From: JBGPBY01 sp041481485
Lineage (GTDB): Bacteria > Acidobacteriota > Terriglobia > 20CM-2-55-15
Direction of reading: 5' to 3'
DNA length: 15,214 nucleotides
NCBI GenBank assembly: GCA_041481485.1
Contig: JBGPBY010000128.1
Coordinates: forward strand, 1-15,214
Positions 1 to 7,453 of this stretch are shown here, piece after piece. The translations under genes and the position numbers were made by a program. The notes beneath the pieces were generated by a model. It was not told the DNA's origin. It ran no database searches and saw nothing but the letters and a program-made list of their open reading frames with translations. Numbering within the stretch: position 1 is the stretch's first letter; each line of letters opens with the position of its first letter.

Positions 1-150
1 CCGAGACGGTGGATACGACACGGTTCGGGCAAAATCTTCATAAACCCAATTCTATGCAGCAATTCGAGTTCGAGGTAGGAATTACAGTCGGGTGCTGCTC
101 GGTCCAGACGATTTACTTTTATCGACGTCGGGCCCGTGAGTACAGTGCCT

Positions 151-1983
151 TTATGGGATCACGACGAGTTCCGTCGTCAACTTCAAATTCGCAGAAACAT
201 TTACAGGGACTCCGCGGCCTTCATACTGCCGCATGAAATCCGCATTCATATAAGCGTCTGGCTTCACGTTCTCCCAGGCAAAAAGCGCATATAAGCCCGG
301 AGGAACAGGGTTCATTGAGAAGTGTCCCTGCGCGTCAGTGGGTGAAACCTTGTAGAGTTCGGGATTCTGACGACGGTTCTGCGGAGGAACCAAAACAACG
401 GAGCTTCCTGCCGCAACAGCCTTCCGGTCTGCGCCGAAAACCGTACCCTCGATACTGCCGCCATCCGTCTTTATGATGACTTCCAGGGGACCCGCCGATT
501 GCGTGTCCACTACAAGATCGTTGTCATAAACGCTCTTGCCGTCCTGAAGAATGTCGAAAAGATACGCCCTTTCGGGTAGCCCACTGATCGCCTCATAAAA
601 TCGATACCTTGCTGGTGGAAGGTTTGGAAACAGGAAGGACCCGTCTGCTCCGATTCGAGGTGAATACCTGAAAGGCTGGGCAAGAATACTTCCCAGTTCA
701 TCGTCCGGACCTCCTATCCTGCCGTCGGTGTCGCCGAAACCAAAAGGCAAATGGAGGTCCGGCGGGAATGGCTTTCCGTCCACCGTGATACGACCTTTAA
801 TATCCACTCCGGAAGTCACCAGGATGTTGACATTGCTCACATTCGAACCATGAACATCCACGGTGGTTCGGCCAATTGCCCACGGTTCGATCAAGCGTTC
901 CGGCGGATTCGGTGTGTTCGCTTCTTCCGCAATCGGCATACGAACAAACAAATCGTATGTGCCCGGCATCACATTCGGAATTTGAAAGGTGCCGTCGGAA
1001 TTTGCAGTCAATTTGGCGCCGCCCACAAAATCCGCAGTTGCATAAATGTTGTTGTGCGGCATCAGCGAAACGGTTATCGGACCTGGCGGCAAGGAAGTGA
1101 TCGCCTTCCCGGATATCACGACGGCGGACTCGGAGATCACTTGAAGATCCACGCCTGTCCGATCTTCGCCTCCTTTAAGAACAATAGGCACCGCTTGCGA
1201 GATATCCGTCACTCCGGGATAGAAAGTCTTCACCGGTACTGCACCGGAGACGGCTGACGCGGCATCTCGCGCCACTGCAAGTGGGGATGCGACGACGAAG
1301 TATTCCCCGGGCGGCAAGCCAAATATCCGGAACGCGCCGCGGTCATCACTATTCTTTTTATCGACGATGTGAAAAACGACTTTCCCTTCGTAGTAGTCGG
1401 AGCGCAGCACAAAGATCTGTAAATTGGAAATTGGTTTCCGACTGGAATCCGTGACGCGGCCGCTAATGGCGCTCCAGGGAATCATCGATATGTGGACGTC
1501 TGCCGGCTTTTCGGCGGTAACCGTTGCAGGCAGGAATACAATACGCGGGTAGCCCCCGAACTGCAGCGAACCGAAATATCCTTGAAGCTCGGCGAGGACA
1601 TTGGCGGCTCCGACGGGAACACCGGAAATCAAAAAGTGACCGCTGCTATCCGTGACAGCAGTAAAGCTGGGCGGCTTCACACCTTTTGCGGCATTGGCAA
1701 GAACGTCGCGCGCCTCTTGAAGAAATTCAGAGGTATAGCCCGCGTCACGACCCGCAAGATCGAGCACTTTTCGAGCAGAGTCTTCGTCCAAAGCATTCGG
1801 TCCAAATCCTTTTCCAGCCAACGTTATCTGAACGCCGGGAAGCGGATCGGTGGTTCCTTCCCGCGTTACGGTTCCCTGGACGACTCCGATGGACGCAATC
1901 TGAGCCGCGTTCTGCAATGACAGTGTGGTAGTGAGAGTCACAAGGAAAAGGAGCATCGCCAGCAGAAATGTCTTCCTCGACAT
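151..1983 (-). CDS. Secreted multi-domain carboxypeptidase-regulatory-like protein (610 aa)
   Basis: Predicted exported protein made of repeated beta-sandwich modules; no enzymatic motif is visible, so a structural, binding or cell-surface role is likely. Residues 1-25 are a signal peptide (MSRK, then a Leu/Thr-rich core). Modules with the carboxypeptidase-regulatory (transthyretin-like) signature G-x-V-T ... G-x-F ... P-P/V-G-x-Y recur at about 36-168 (GTVT, GHFLISGVPVG), 174-280 (GRVTDSS, GAFRIFGLPPGEY), 290-388, 396-465 and 508-610 (GTVFG, GHFSMNPVPPGLY). Such proteins are strongly expanded in Acidobacteriota. The frame stays open upstream to 2079, but the ATG at 1981-1983 is chosen because it gives a clean signal peptide and sits 10 bases after the upstream hydrolase stop, with GGGAC as a weak ribosome site. 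It probably shares a transcript with that hydrolase. Its last module resembles that of the protein at 9187-10980. The broad class is secure; the function is unknown. Confidence 0.9.
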   Translation of the reverse strand: MSRKTFLLAMLLFLVTLTTTLSLQNAAQIASIGVVQGTVTREGTTDPLPGVQITLAGKGFGPNALDEDSARKVLDLAGRDAGYTSEFLQEARDVLANAAKGVKPPSFTAVTDSSGHFLISGVPVGAANVLAELQGYFGSLQFGGYPRIVFLPATVTAEKPADVHISMIPWSAISGRVTDSSRKPISNLQIFVLRSDYYEGKVVFHIVDKKNSDDRGAFRIFGLPPGEYFVVASPLAVARDAASAVSGAVPVKTFYPGVTDISQAVPIVLKGGEDRTGVDLQVISESAVVISGKAITSLPPGPITVSLMPHNNIYATADFVGGAKLTANSDGTFQIPNVMPGTYDLFVRMPIAEEANTPNPPERLIEPWAIGRTTVDVHGSNVSNVNILVTSGVDIKGRITVDGKPFPPDLHLPFGFGDTDGRIGGPDDELGSILAQPFRYSPRIGADGSFLFPNLPPARYRFYEAISGLPERAYLFDILQDGKSVYDNDLVVDTQSAGPLEVIIKTDGGSIEGTVFGADRKAVAAGSSVVLVPPQNRRQNPELYKVSPTDAQGHFSMNPVPPGLYALFAWENVKPDAYMNADFMRQYEGRGVPVNVSANLKLTTELVVIP

Positions 1984-1993
1984 GAGTGTCCCG

Positions 1994-2827
1994 TTAGTGG
2001 CCGGACGCGGACTTTGAATGTTTGTCGAAAAACGCGAAGATGCGGGATGCGCCATTCTCGATGGCATCGTGGTGGCCAACGCCTGGCATTTCGTAATACT
2101 CGTAAGCCATCTTCAATTCGCGCATCTGGTCGACCCAGGGCAGGATTCTGGCAAGCGCTACTGTCGTATCGGCATCGCCATGGACGAGAATTACGGGCAT
2201 GTCCCTAATGCTGTCCAGCAGCACGGGCTGCTGAGTCGACATAGCAGGAGCGGACAGGCCGAGCGCCGCCCATATATTGCTGTACTTCACACCGATGTGC
2301 ATCGCGCCGCCACCGCCCATCGACTGCCCAAGAAGATAGATGCGGCGATCGTCGATATTGAAATTCTTACGCATGAGTTCGAGAACGTTCATAACGTCCT
2401 TCTCGCTCAATTCCACAAGGTTCGGAGGAATCGTGGTTGTGGCCCTTAATGCGCTGACGCCGAATCCGCCGTCAAGGGTATAGCCTGTCGGCGCGGCGAC
2501 AATGTAACCGCCTTTGTCTGCCGGACCGGTGAGAGAGCGCATCAGTCCCATCGGCTGTTCGTTCGCGCCATGCAGCGCGATGACCAGCGGACTCGGTTTT
2601 TTCTTGTCGACTTTGCGCGAGACGTAGACGTCGTACTCGATCTTCTCGTTCGTTTCCGGGAAACGATAGGAGCGCTGATCCACTCCCGGCACCGGCGGCG
2701 GAGCGCCTCGGCCACGCTGTCCGTCGCCGCCGCGTTGCGAAGATTCGCGTTGCGTCAGCCCATCCGCTGCAGTGCCCAAAACGGCAATACCGAATGCAGT
2801 AATCGCTACCGTTCTTAAAAGTGTCAT
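1994..2827 (-). CDS. Secreted alpha/beta-hydrolase (esterase / PHB-depolymerase-like)
   Basis: Predicted exported serine hydrolase of the alpha/beta fold, close to the polyhydroxybutyrate-depolymerase / feruloyl-esterase / prolyl-oligopeptidase-like group. Residues 1-25 form a signal peptide, followed by a short Arg/Gly/Pro-rich linker (about 30-48). The core begins with LVIALHG (81-87, oxyanion HG). The nucleophile elbow GQSMG places Ser169; the acid is probably Asp220 in HGDAD; the base is His252 in GVGHH. The 277-residue length is normal for a single catalytic domain. Start ATG at 2825-2827 has GAGG about 9 bases upstream. The gene is followed after 10 bases by the carboxypeptidase-regulatory-like protein, so the two are probably co-transcribed. 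The substrate cannot be told from sequence; an ester of a plant or storage polymer is a reasonable guess. A non-hydrolytic role is unlikely because the triad is complete. Confidence 0.9.
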   Translation of the reverse strand: MTLLRTVAITAFGIAVLGTAADGLTQRESSQRGGDGQRGRGAPPPVPGVDQRSYRFPETNEKIEYDVYVSRKVDKKKPSPLVIALHGANEQPMGLMRSLTGPADKGGYIVAAPTGYTLDGGFGVSALRATTTIPPNLVELSEKDVMNVLELMRKNFNIDDRRIYLLGQSMGGGGAMHIGVKYSNIWAALGLSAPAMSTQQPVLLDSIRDMPVILVHGDADTTVALARILPWVDQMRELKMAYEYYEMPGVGHHDAIENGASRIFAFFDKHSKSASGH

Positions 2828-3123
2828 CCCTCTGCGCCTCTCGACCTGCCGGGAAGGTCTTATGCCGGAACTTATATTCGACAGCTTACTCCTGAATGAG
2901 CCAGGAGGATGGCTTCAACTTTCACATTAGCGCTGGAATATTACGACAAGTACTTCGAACTGTCGCGGTATCATCGGCAGGCGGCACATCACGAAATGCC
3001 GGTGATCAATAATCCTCGGCGAAGGTCCGTTCAGGCAAATCGGTCGCAGGCCGAATTAATCTTGGCTAGACGAGGAAAACCAGGCCCGATGAATATCGCG
3101 TTGCGCTTCCACTCTCGAACGAA
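2828..3123. other. Divergent intergenic region without a convincing gene
   Basis: This 296-base stretch separates the minus-strand hydrolase from the plus-strand membrane protein and should hold both promoters. A possible -10 for the hydrolase is TATAAG-like sequence on the minus strand near 2868-2876, but no good -35 lies at the right distance. A 72-codon plus-strand frame (2909-3127) overlaps the next start as ATGA, but its AGGAGG touches the ATG without a spacer and its translation is not protein-like. Confidence 0.4.
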
Positions 3124-4608
3124 ATGAGAGCCGCGCGTAACGTTGCCTTCTGGCGTGCACTGCACAGCCTTTCGCATGGCGTGTGTGTCCTCGCAATTGT
3201 GACGTTGCTGTTGAACGATCACTTCCTCCGCGTCTACTTTCCATCGTGGGTAACCGGCAAGCTGGGTGATTTCGCATGGCTCGTGTTTGCCCCGTTCATT
3301 TGCGCGCTCGCGTGCGCCTGGTTGGCACCGGTGCGAGTCCATGAAAGAGGCATCGGGATCGGAGCGTTCGTCTTCATTGGTGCGTGGTTCGCGCTGGCCA
3401 AGACTACCGCTTTGATTCACGGATGGACCATCGCTGCTTATGGGATTCTGATGGGTTACCACGGAACGCTGCGCCTCGATCCCAGCGACCTCCTCGCTTT
3501 GCCGGCGCTATGGTTAGGTTGGAAAATATGGAGCAGTGCGGATAGCCGTCGAGAAACCGTCAAGCCGCGAGTGTGGCTGCTTCTCACGCTTGGAGTGATG
3601 GCAACGGTTGCGACGTCGGTCGCGAACCCTTTACACGGCATCGTCCACCTGTGCGCAGAAGGTACGACGCTTTATGCGTTCGAATATCCGGTTCCGCCCG
3701 CACGCGCTTATCGCAGCGAGGACGGCGGTCTCACCTGGGTACAGGCCGATGTCGCGGGCCTGACCGGACAATGTGGATCGACCCGGAACCTTGAATGGGG
3801 ACACTTCGATCATCTTACCTGGAAGATTTCCGATGGTGTCCGTCTCTATCACGAATCACCGGCAGACAAGATTGAGAGTTCACTGGACAATGGCAGCACC
3901 TGGACTCCGGAAATCGATCTCGCTGAACTTCGAACCGAAGTCCGCGATGGTCTCTATCGGAGGGAACGCGGCACAAACTCGAACGCGGGCCCACAGGACG
4001 CCGTGGTGAGCGAGCAGGGAAATCTCGTCGTGGCAATGGGAACCGACGGTGTTCTCGTCCGCAAGCGGGACGGCATCTGGCAATGGGTACCCGCAGGTCC
4101 CTTTCACTTTGAGCAATATGGTACCGCCGACCGTCTTGCGCTTTTGATCCGGGCGCCCGACCTCGCTTTTCAGGACGTCCCGGTAGTGCTGGCTGTGTTT
4201 GTTGTCCTATCCGTTCTGACAATAGGAAGACCCATCACCACAAGCACTACGCCACATCTCGCCTTTTTCCGGATTGCGTGGATCTTATTCGCAGTGTCCT
4301 GGCTGCCGACGCCGGTTGCTGCAGTCAATTTCGTTCTGCCGCTGCTTGTTCCGATTGGAGCGGTGCTGGCTGTATTTGCGGGGATCAAAATCTATCGGAT
4401 CGAACCCCGGGCGTTGCTTGTTCTCTCCGGGTTGTGCGCTGGAACGTCGCTGCTCTTCGTTTTCCCATTCTTTCTTTGGGCGTTTGATACGGTCCCATAT
4501 TTTTTTCTCGCTCAGATCTACGCACTTGGAATCGGCGCATCCGCGGTTATCACATCGCGACTGTATATCCGGCGAAAGTATTCCCACTTGTTCCTGACCA
4601 GAACGTAG
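3124..4608 (+). CDS. Polytopic membrane protein with BNR/Asp-box-like insert
   Basis: Predicted inner-membrane protein of unknown function (494 aa). Hydrophobic segments lie at about 16-34, 46-68, 76-96, 148-168, 350-368, 379-418 (likely two helices), 429-452 and 457-478. Between the fourth and fifth lies a soluble region of about 180 residues. It holds two Asp-box (BNR-repeat) motifs, S-x-D-x-G-x-T-W, at 198-205 (SEDGGLTW) and 253-260 (SLDNGSTW), plus a weaker beta-strand repeat at 302-322 (MGTDGVLVRKRDGIWQWV). Asp-boxes mark beta-propeller blades in sialidases and photosystem-assembly-like proteins, so the insert may be a small or partial propeller. The N-terminal motif GKLGDFAWL (45-53) resembles the GKLSDFAGL motif I recall from uncharacterised bacterial membrane proteins. 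No clear Shine-Dalgarno sequence precedes the ATG at 3124; no other start in frame looks better. No partner gene is evident. Confidence 0.8.
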   Translation: MRAARNVAFWRALHSLSHGVCVLAIVTLLLNDHFLRVYFPSWVTGKLGDFAWLVFAPFICALACAWLAPVRVHERGIGIGAFVFIGAWFALAKTTALIHGWTIAAYGILMGYHGTLRLDPSDLLALPALWLGWKIWSSADSRRETVKPRVWLLLTLGVMATVATSVANPLHGIVHLCAEGTTLYAFEYPVPPARAYRSEDGGLTWVQADVAGLTGQCGSTRNLEWGHFDHLTWKISDGVRLYHESPADKIESSLDNGSTWTPEIDLAELRTEVRDGLYRRERGTNSNAGPQDAVVSEQGNLVVAMGTDGVLVRKRDGIWQWVPAGPFHFEQYGTADRLALLIRAPDLAFQDVPVVLAVFVVLSVLTIGRPITTSTTPHLAFFRIAWILFAVSWLPTPVAAVNFVLPLLVPIGAVLAVFAGIKIYRIEPRALLVLSGLCAGTSLLFVFPFFLWAFDTVPYFFLAQIYALGIGASAVITSRLYIRRKYSHLFLTRT

Positions 4609-4705
4609 TCCGCTAGCCACACAGTGAAGGCTTCCTTCGAAACTCTGTTGATCGATTTGGTGGAGATGCCAACTCCGAATTGAGCATGGGCAGGGGCAAC
4701 GATTA

Positions 4706-4954
4706 TCAACGGATTGGACCAGACCTTTGGGCGGCGGACTCTCGATGCTCGCGGTAATCTTTGGCGGCATAGATGCCAGCGATGACGTCTTTAGCAGCAA
4801 TAGCAATGTCATTGGTAATCATGGCGCGGAATTCACCCAGATCGGCAGCAGTCGCATGATTGATTGCAGCATCGACATCCGCTCTCGCCTTTTCTCGATA
4901 GCCAGATTTATTGTAATCGGTGGCTCTCTTGAGAGCGTCAGACGCTCTCCCCAA
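4706..4954 (-). CDS. Short helical hypothetical protein, possibly a remnant
   Basis: I do not recognise a family. The translation is charged and alpha-helical (for example RATDYNKSGYREKARADVDA, then AADLGEFRAMITNDIAIAAK), with codon choice like that of neighbouring genes, and reads better than the overlapping plus-strand frame at 4727-4993. The only available start near the N-terminus is TTG at 4952-4954, with GAGG a few bases upstream; the frame stays open to a stop at 5000-5002 without an ATG. It may therefore be a small gene with a TTG start or a fragment that lost its beginning. It lies about 100 bases after the transglutaminase-like gene on the same strand and could be the last gene of that cluster. 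Sequence conservation in relatives would decide. Confidence 0.4.
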   Translation of the reverse strand: MGRASDALKRATDYNKSGYREKARADVDAAINHATAADLGEFRAMITNDIAIAAKDVIAGIYAAKDYREHRESAAQRSGPIR

Positions 4955-5050
4955 AGCGCCTCGTGTAGACTCCAGGTTACTCCGCCAGTCTAGATGCGGT
5001 TACCAGTCAAGGCCAGGGATTTCATGTGGAAATCGGTGCCAAAACGGCCA

Positions 5051-5980
5051 CTAATGCGCGTTTGTGCGCACGGTCCACTGGTTGTCAAGCCGCTGCGTAA
5101 GATCAATCGGGTCACCGATACCTACGGAGCCGAGTGTCACTTGATAGGCCCAAACGTTAAAATAGGTCAGCGTCGCGCCGCCGTAGATTGTCGAAAACGC
5201 TCCATCCACCGCGTCCTGCCCGCAGGCGACATTAATGCGACCGATGCGCGGGATGTGGAAACGGGCGTCCGTTGTGAACCACGTTCCGCCGATATAGACC
5301 TCCGCGTAGGCGTGGAAATCCATGTGATTTTCCGGGTCGGGAAAACCGATGTCGGGCAAATGGCCGGTCACATAGCGCGTTGGAAGGTTAAATGTGCGAT
5401 TGAGCGCGATGGCAAGATGGGCGAAATCGCGGCAGACGCCATAACCGCGTTGCAAGACGTCGCATGCCGAAATATTGGAACTGCCCGACATGTAACGATA
5501 CTCGATGTTCTCGTGCACCCATCGACTGATGGCCTGAACTCGCGGCATTCCATGCTCGACGTTACCGAACTTGCGCCAGGCGAAGTCGGTCAACTTGTCG
5601 GAATCGCAGTATCGGCTCGGCAGTGTATACCGTAGCAGTGAGGCCGGGAGATCGCACGGAGCCTGCGGAAAGGTTGCGACGATGTCATGATTATCCGGCT
5701 GCGAGGAAACAGACACAATTGCATCGTGCCGGAAGCAATTCGTTCCGCGCTCGAGTTTCACGCGAGTGATGCAGTTCCCATGGCTATCGATGAATTCCTC
5801 CGCGTGCAGGTTATCGCCGAGCGCCAGGGCCTCCGAGACGACGGCATAGTTGCCATCGGGACGAAGCTTCAAATTAAGGATCAGCGATGCCTCGCCAGTA
5901 ACTTCGTATACGAGGCTGCAACCCACACGGACGGTTACGTTGTAATCCGGAATTTTCGGAGTTGATTTGAAAGAAAGCAT
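5051..5980 (-). CDS. Transglutaminase-like cysteine protease (Anbu-associated)
   Basis: Transglutaminase-superfamily protein, 309 aa, probably cytoplasmic because no signal peptide is seen. Residues 1-125 fit the beta-rich N-terminal region that accompanies bacterial transglutaminase domains; 145-245 form the papain-like core. The catalytic triad is visible: Cys183 in GYGVCRDFAHL, His223 in MDFHAYAEVYI and Asp238 in FTTDARF. Bacterial members mostly act as peptidases or amidases rather than cross-linkers. The ATG at 5978-5980 is chosen over longer frames because the family begins here and because it overlaps the TAA (5980-5982) of the displaced Anbu C-terminus by one base, as TAATG, a classic coupling arrangement. 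Proteins of this type are regular neighbours of Anbu, alpha-E and permuted ATP-grasp genes in a predicted peptide-synthesis/degradation system; the last two are not in this window. Confidence 0.92.
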   Translation of the reverse strand: MLSFKSTPKIPDYNVTVRVGCSLVYEVTGEASLILNLKLRPDGNYAVVSEALALGDNLHAEEFIDSHGNCITRVKLERGTNCFRHDAIVSVSSQPDNHDIVATFPQAPCDLPASLLRYTLPSRYCDSDKLTDFAWRKFGNVEHGMPRVQAISRWVHENIEYRYMSGSSNISACDVLQRGYGVCRDFAHLAIALNRTFNLPTRYVTGHLPDIGFPDPENHMDFHAYAEVYIGGTWFTTDARFHIPRIGRINVACGQDAVDGAFSTIYGGATLTYFNVWAYQVTLGSVGIGDPIDLTQRLDNQWTVRTNAH

Positions 5981-6159
5981 TACAGTCCCATCGCGGGCAA
6001 ATGGCGGAACACGGTGCGGACACCTTCGCTCCACTCTTTACTGAGGGTAGTGAAGTAAGGGTCACCCGACTCAAAGCGGCGACGAACAGCGAGCTTCAAA
6101 CTGTCTCGTTCATAGAATATGAGGTCAATAGGCATGCCGACCGAAAGATTGCTGCGCAT
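5980..6159 (-). pseudogene. Displaced C-terminal part of the Anbu-type protease
   Basis: In the frame one base off the main Anbu frame, codons from 6159 down to the TAA at 5980-5982 encode MRSNLSVGMPIDL, then YERDSLKLAV, DPYF and WSEGVR. This is the conserved Anbu ending: family members run FDST-MRSNLSVG-PIDL without a break. The two frames meet at ACATG, where the A of ATG is also the last base of the ACA threonine codon, as expected if one base of an original ACN-ATG was lost. The ending is intact and its stop overlaps the transglutaminase start, which argues that the break is recent or an artefact. No slippery heptamer typical of programmed -1 frameshifting is seen. Confidence 0.8.
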
Positions 6160-6710
6160 GTGGAGTCGAATGAGACCAATACGCACTTGATTGCATCGCT
6201 GAGGTTCGTTTCAGGAGTGATCACTCGATCGATAATCGGCTTTCCGTATTTCGCCTCGCCTGTCTGAAAGAAGGGGGTATCGCTACCGGCCTCGATGAAA
6301 TTGCCCTCCGCAAACGTCCGGAACAATCGTGGCGGTTCGCCCTTGATCTGTCCACCGATGATGAACGAAGCGTTGAACTGTACGTCACTACTCGCCAGAT
6401 ACTTGCCGTCGCGGCACTCGATGTCTCGCACGGCATCAGAAACGAGGTTGGCAACGTCAAACATCGTGCGAGCGTTCCAAATGCTGGCGACGCCGTCTCT
6501 TTCCGCTTCCCCGCGCTGCTTTAGGACGCTGACGACGGCTTGCGTACCGGCCAGATTTCCCGAGCTTAGTAAGACGATCAGCCTGTCGTCCGGGCGCTCG
6601 AATACAGTCATCTTGGAGAACGTCGCAAAATTATCGACTCCCGCATTCGTGCGAGAATCCGACGCGAGCACGACTCCTTCGTTTAGAAGGACGCCCACAC
6701 AATAAGTCAT
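6096..6710 (-). CDS. Anbu-type proteasome-like protease, frame-broken after residue 184
   Basis: Homologue of Anbu (COG3484, predicted proteasome-type peptidase), an N-terminal-nucleophile hydrolase of the HslV/proteasome beta-subunit fold that assembles into ring-like oligomers. The start MTYCVG exposes Thr2 as the nucleophile after Met removal; ASDSRTNAG gives Asp18 (mature Asp17), and Lys33 is the likely active-site lysine. Further family landmarks are LLSSGNLAGTQAV (48-60), FIIGGQIKGEPPRLF (116-130), GNFIEA (136-141) and YGKPIIDRV (155-163). Through FDST (181-184) the sequence follows the family; after that this frame yields 20 unrelated residues and stops at 6096. The conserved ending lies in the next frame (see 5980-6159), so the full protein would be about 243 residues. 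A one-base loss near 6158, genuine or a sequencing error, explains this. The upstream sequence AGAAGAAA is a weak ribosome site. Identity is secure; functionality is doubtful as written. Confidence 0.85.
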   Translation of the reverse strand: MTYCVGVLLNEGVVLASDSRTNAGVDNFATFSKMTVFERPDDRLIVLLSSGNLAGTQAVVSVLKQRGEAERDGVASIWNARTMFDVANLVSDAVRDIECRDGKYLASSDVQFNASFIIGGQIKGEPPRLFRTFAEGNFIEAGSDTPFFQTGEAKYGKPIIDRVITPETNLSDAIKCVLVSFDSTCAAIFRSACLLTSYSMNETV

Positions 6711-6990
6711 GTCGTGATTTCTTCTCTAGTCCCAGCAACGAGGCCCGATTGACGAGATGAGGACACCAGGTGCATCGCAATCTTAAGATCCTGCGTCGAT
6801 TGCATTGCGACAACCTTAACACACACATGTAATTTAAACGCGAGTAAACGCCGCAGTGTTTGCATGCGGCCTTGCCACATGGGCGAGTCTGCAAACCGGA
6901 CATTGAAAGTGAGACGCGACCATGCCGGTCGAGGTGGCGGGATGCCGACAATACGTAGATTGAGGTTTCTGTTCGTCTTCAACGCTGGTG
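6711..6990 (-). other. Gap between DUF1905 and Anbu genes; possible broken zinc ribbon
   Basis: No intact convincing gene. On the minus strand, CPVC is encoded at 6891-6902 and ACKHCG at about 6850-6867. The spacing fits a zinc ribbon (CxxC, about nine residues, CxxC), but the two halves are in different frames; one extra base would join them. A 91-codon frame (6707-6982) ends with an ATGA overlap on the Anbu start, but its translation is not protein-like. The AT-rich stretch at about 6815-6840 is the likeliest place for an Anbu promoter, though I see no convincing -35/-10 pair. Confidence 0.3.
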
Positions 6991-7377
6991 CTATCGCAGC
7001 CGATATTTTGCAGGTTCGATCGCGTCTGGACGGGGGCTTTTTGGCGCGGTCGTTGCATTCGATTGCTGGCGTGCTCGTTCATGCACGAGTTTACTCGATG
7101 TCGGCTCGACGCTCATCTTTAGAGTGTCACCGGCTGCTACGTTTGCAGCGTCGCGCAGGCCGCTGTCGATGATGATAAAAAAGCGATTCCACCGTTCTCC
7201 GATGTAGCCGTCGAACTTGACGCCGTTCGCACTTCCGACAATGAGCCATCCGTGCCGGCGCCCTTCCAGGCGAATGGGCTTCCTCGACCACTTTTCTTCT
7301 GGATCGAAAGGAACAAGAACAACCGTGACGCCCTTGTGACCTTCAATCAATTCGGCTTCGAATTGCACCTTGTTCAT
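6991..7377 (-). CDS. DUF1905 domain protein
   Basis: Small protein of 128 residues with a DUF1905-like beta-barrel in residues 1-93. The pattern of the family is visible: FEAEL at the start (6-10), a central V-x-G strand pair (IRLEGRRHGWLIVGSANG, 35-52), FDGYIGERWNRFFIII (55-70) and the closing AAGDTLKMSVEP (81-92). DUF1905 domains have no established biochemical function; they often occur alone or with YdeI-type domains. The tail (94-128) is charged and probably disordered. The ATG at 7375-7377 is preceded by AGGGGAT, a ribosome site that is somewhat close. The gene follows the AAA+ ATPase by 76 bases on the same strand, so co-transcription is likely. The family assignment is from remembered pattern and is moderately sure. 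Confidence 0.75.
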   Translation of the reverse strand: MNKVQFEAELIEGHKGVTVVLVPFDPEEKWSRKPIRLEGRRHGWLIVGSANGVKFDGYIGERWNRFFIIIDSGLRDAANVAAGDTLKMSVEPTSSKLVHERARQQSNATTAPKSPRPDAIEPAKYRLR

Positions 7378-7453
7378 ATCCCCTGCAATCCTACGGTCGG
7401 CAGAAGTTGAAGGGAAGCCATCTTCAGTGAATCAGGTCCTGCTTCATTCTAAT

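Noticed and set aside
1..150. Gene or RNA at the left edge
   Set aside because: Only a short frame (9-236) that overlaps the end of the first gene in antisense; no tRNA-like or conserved structure could be recognised.
2909..3127. 72-codon plus-strand frame with AGGAGG and an ATGA overlap with the membrane protein start
   Set aside because: AGGAGG abuts the ATG with no spacer, and the translation is not protein-like; the overlap alone is not enough.
4518..4709. 63-codon minus-strand frame beginning with an APAHAQ-like signal cleavage pattern
   Set aside because: It lacks the hydrophobic core of a signal peptide and overlaps the end of the membrane protein gene in antisense.
4994..5635. Plus-strand open frame of 213 codons
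   Set aside because: Antisense to the transglutaminase-like gene with its complete Cys-His-Asp triad; the translation shows no family pattern.
6096..6180. Programmed -1 frameshifting as the explanation for the Anbu break
   Set aside because: No XXXYYYZ heptamer and no clear downstream hairpin were seen; a missing base explains the pattern more simply.
6707..6982. 91-codon minus-strand frame ending in an ATGA overlap with the Anbu start
   Set aside because: Its translation is irregular and resembles no Anbu-linked family (alpha-E, ATP-grasp); the overlap may be chance, and other frames in the region carry the only suggestive motif.
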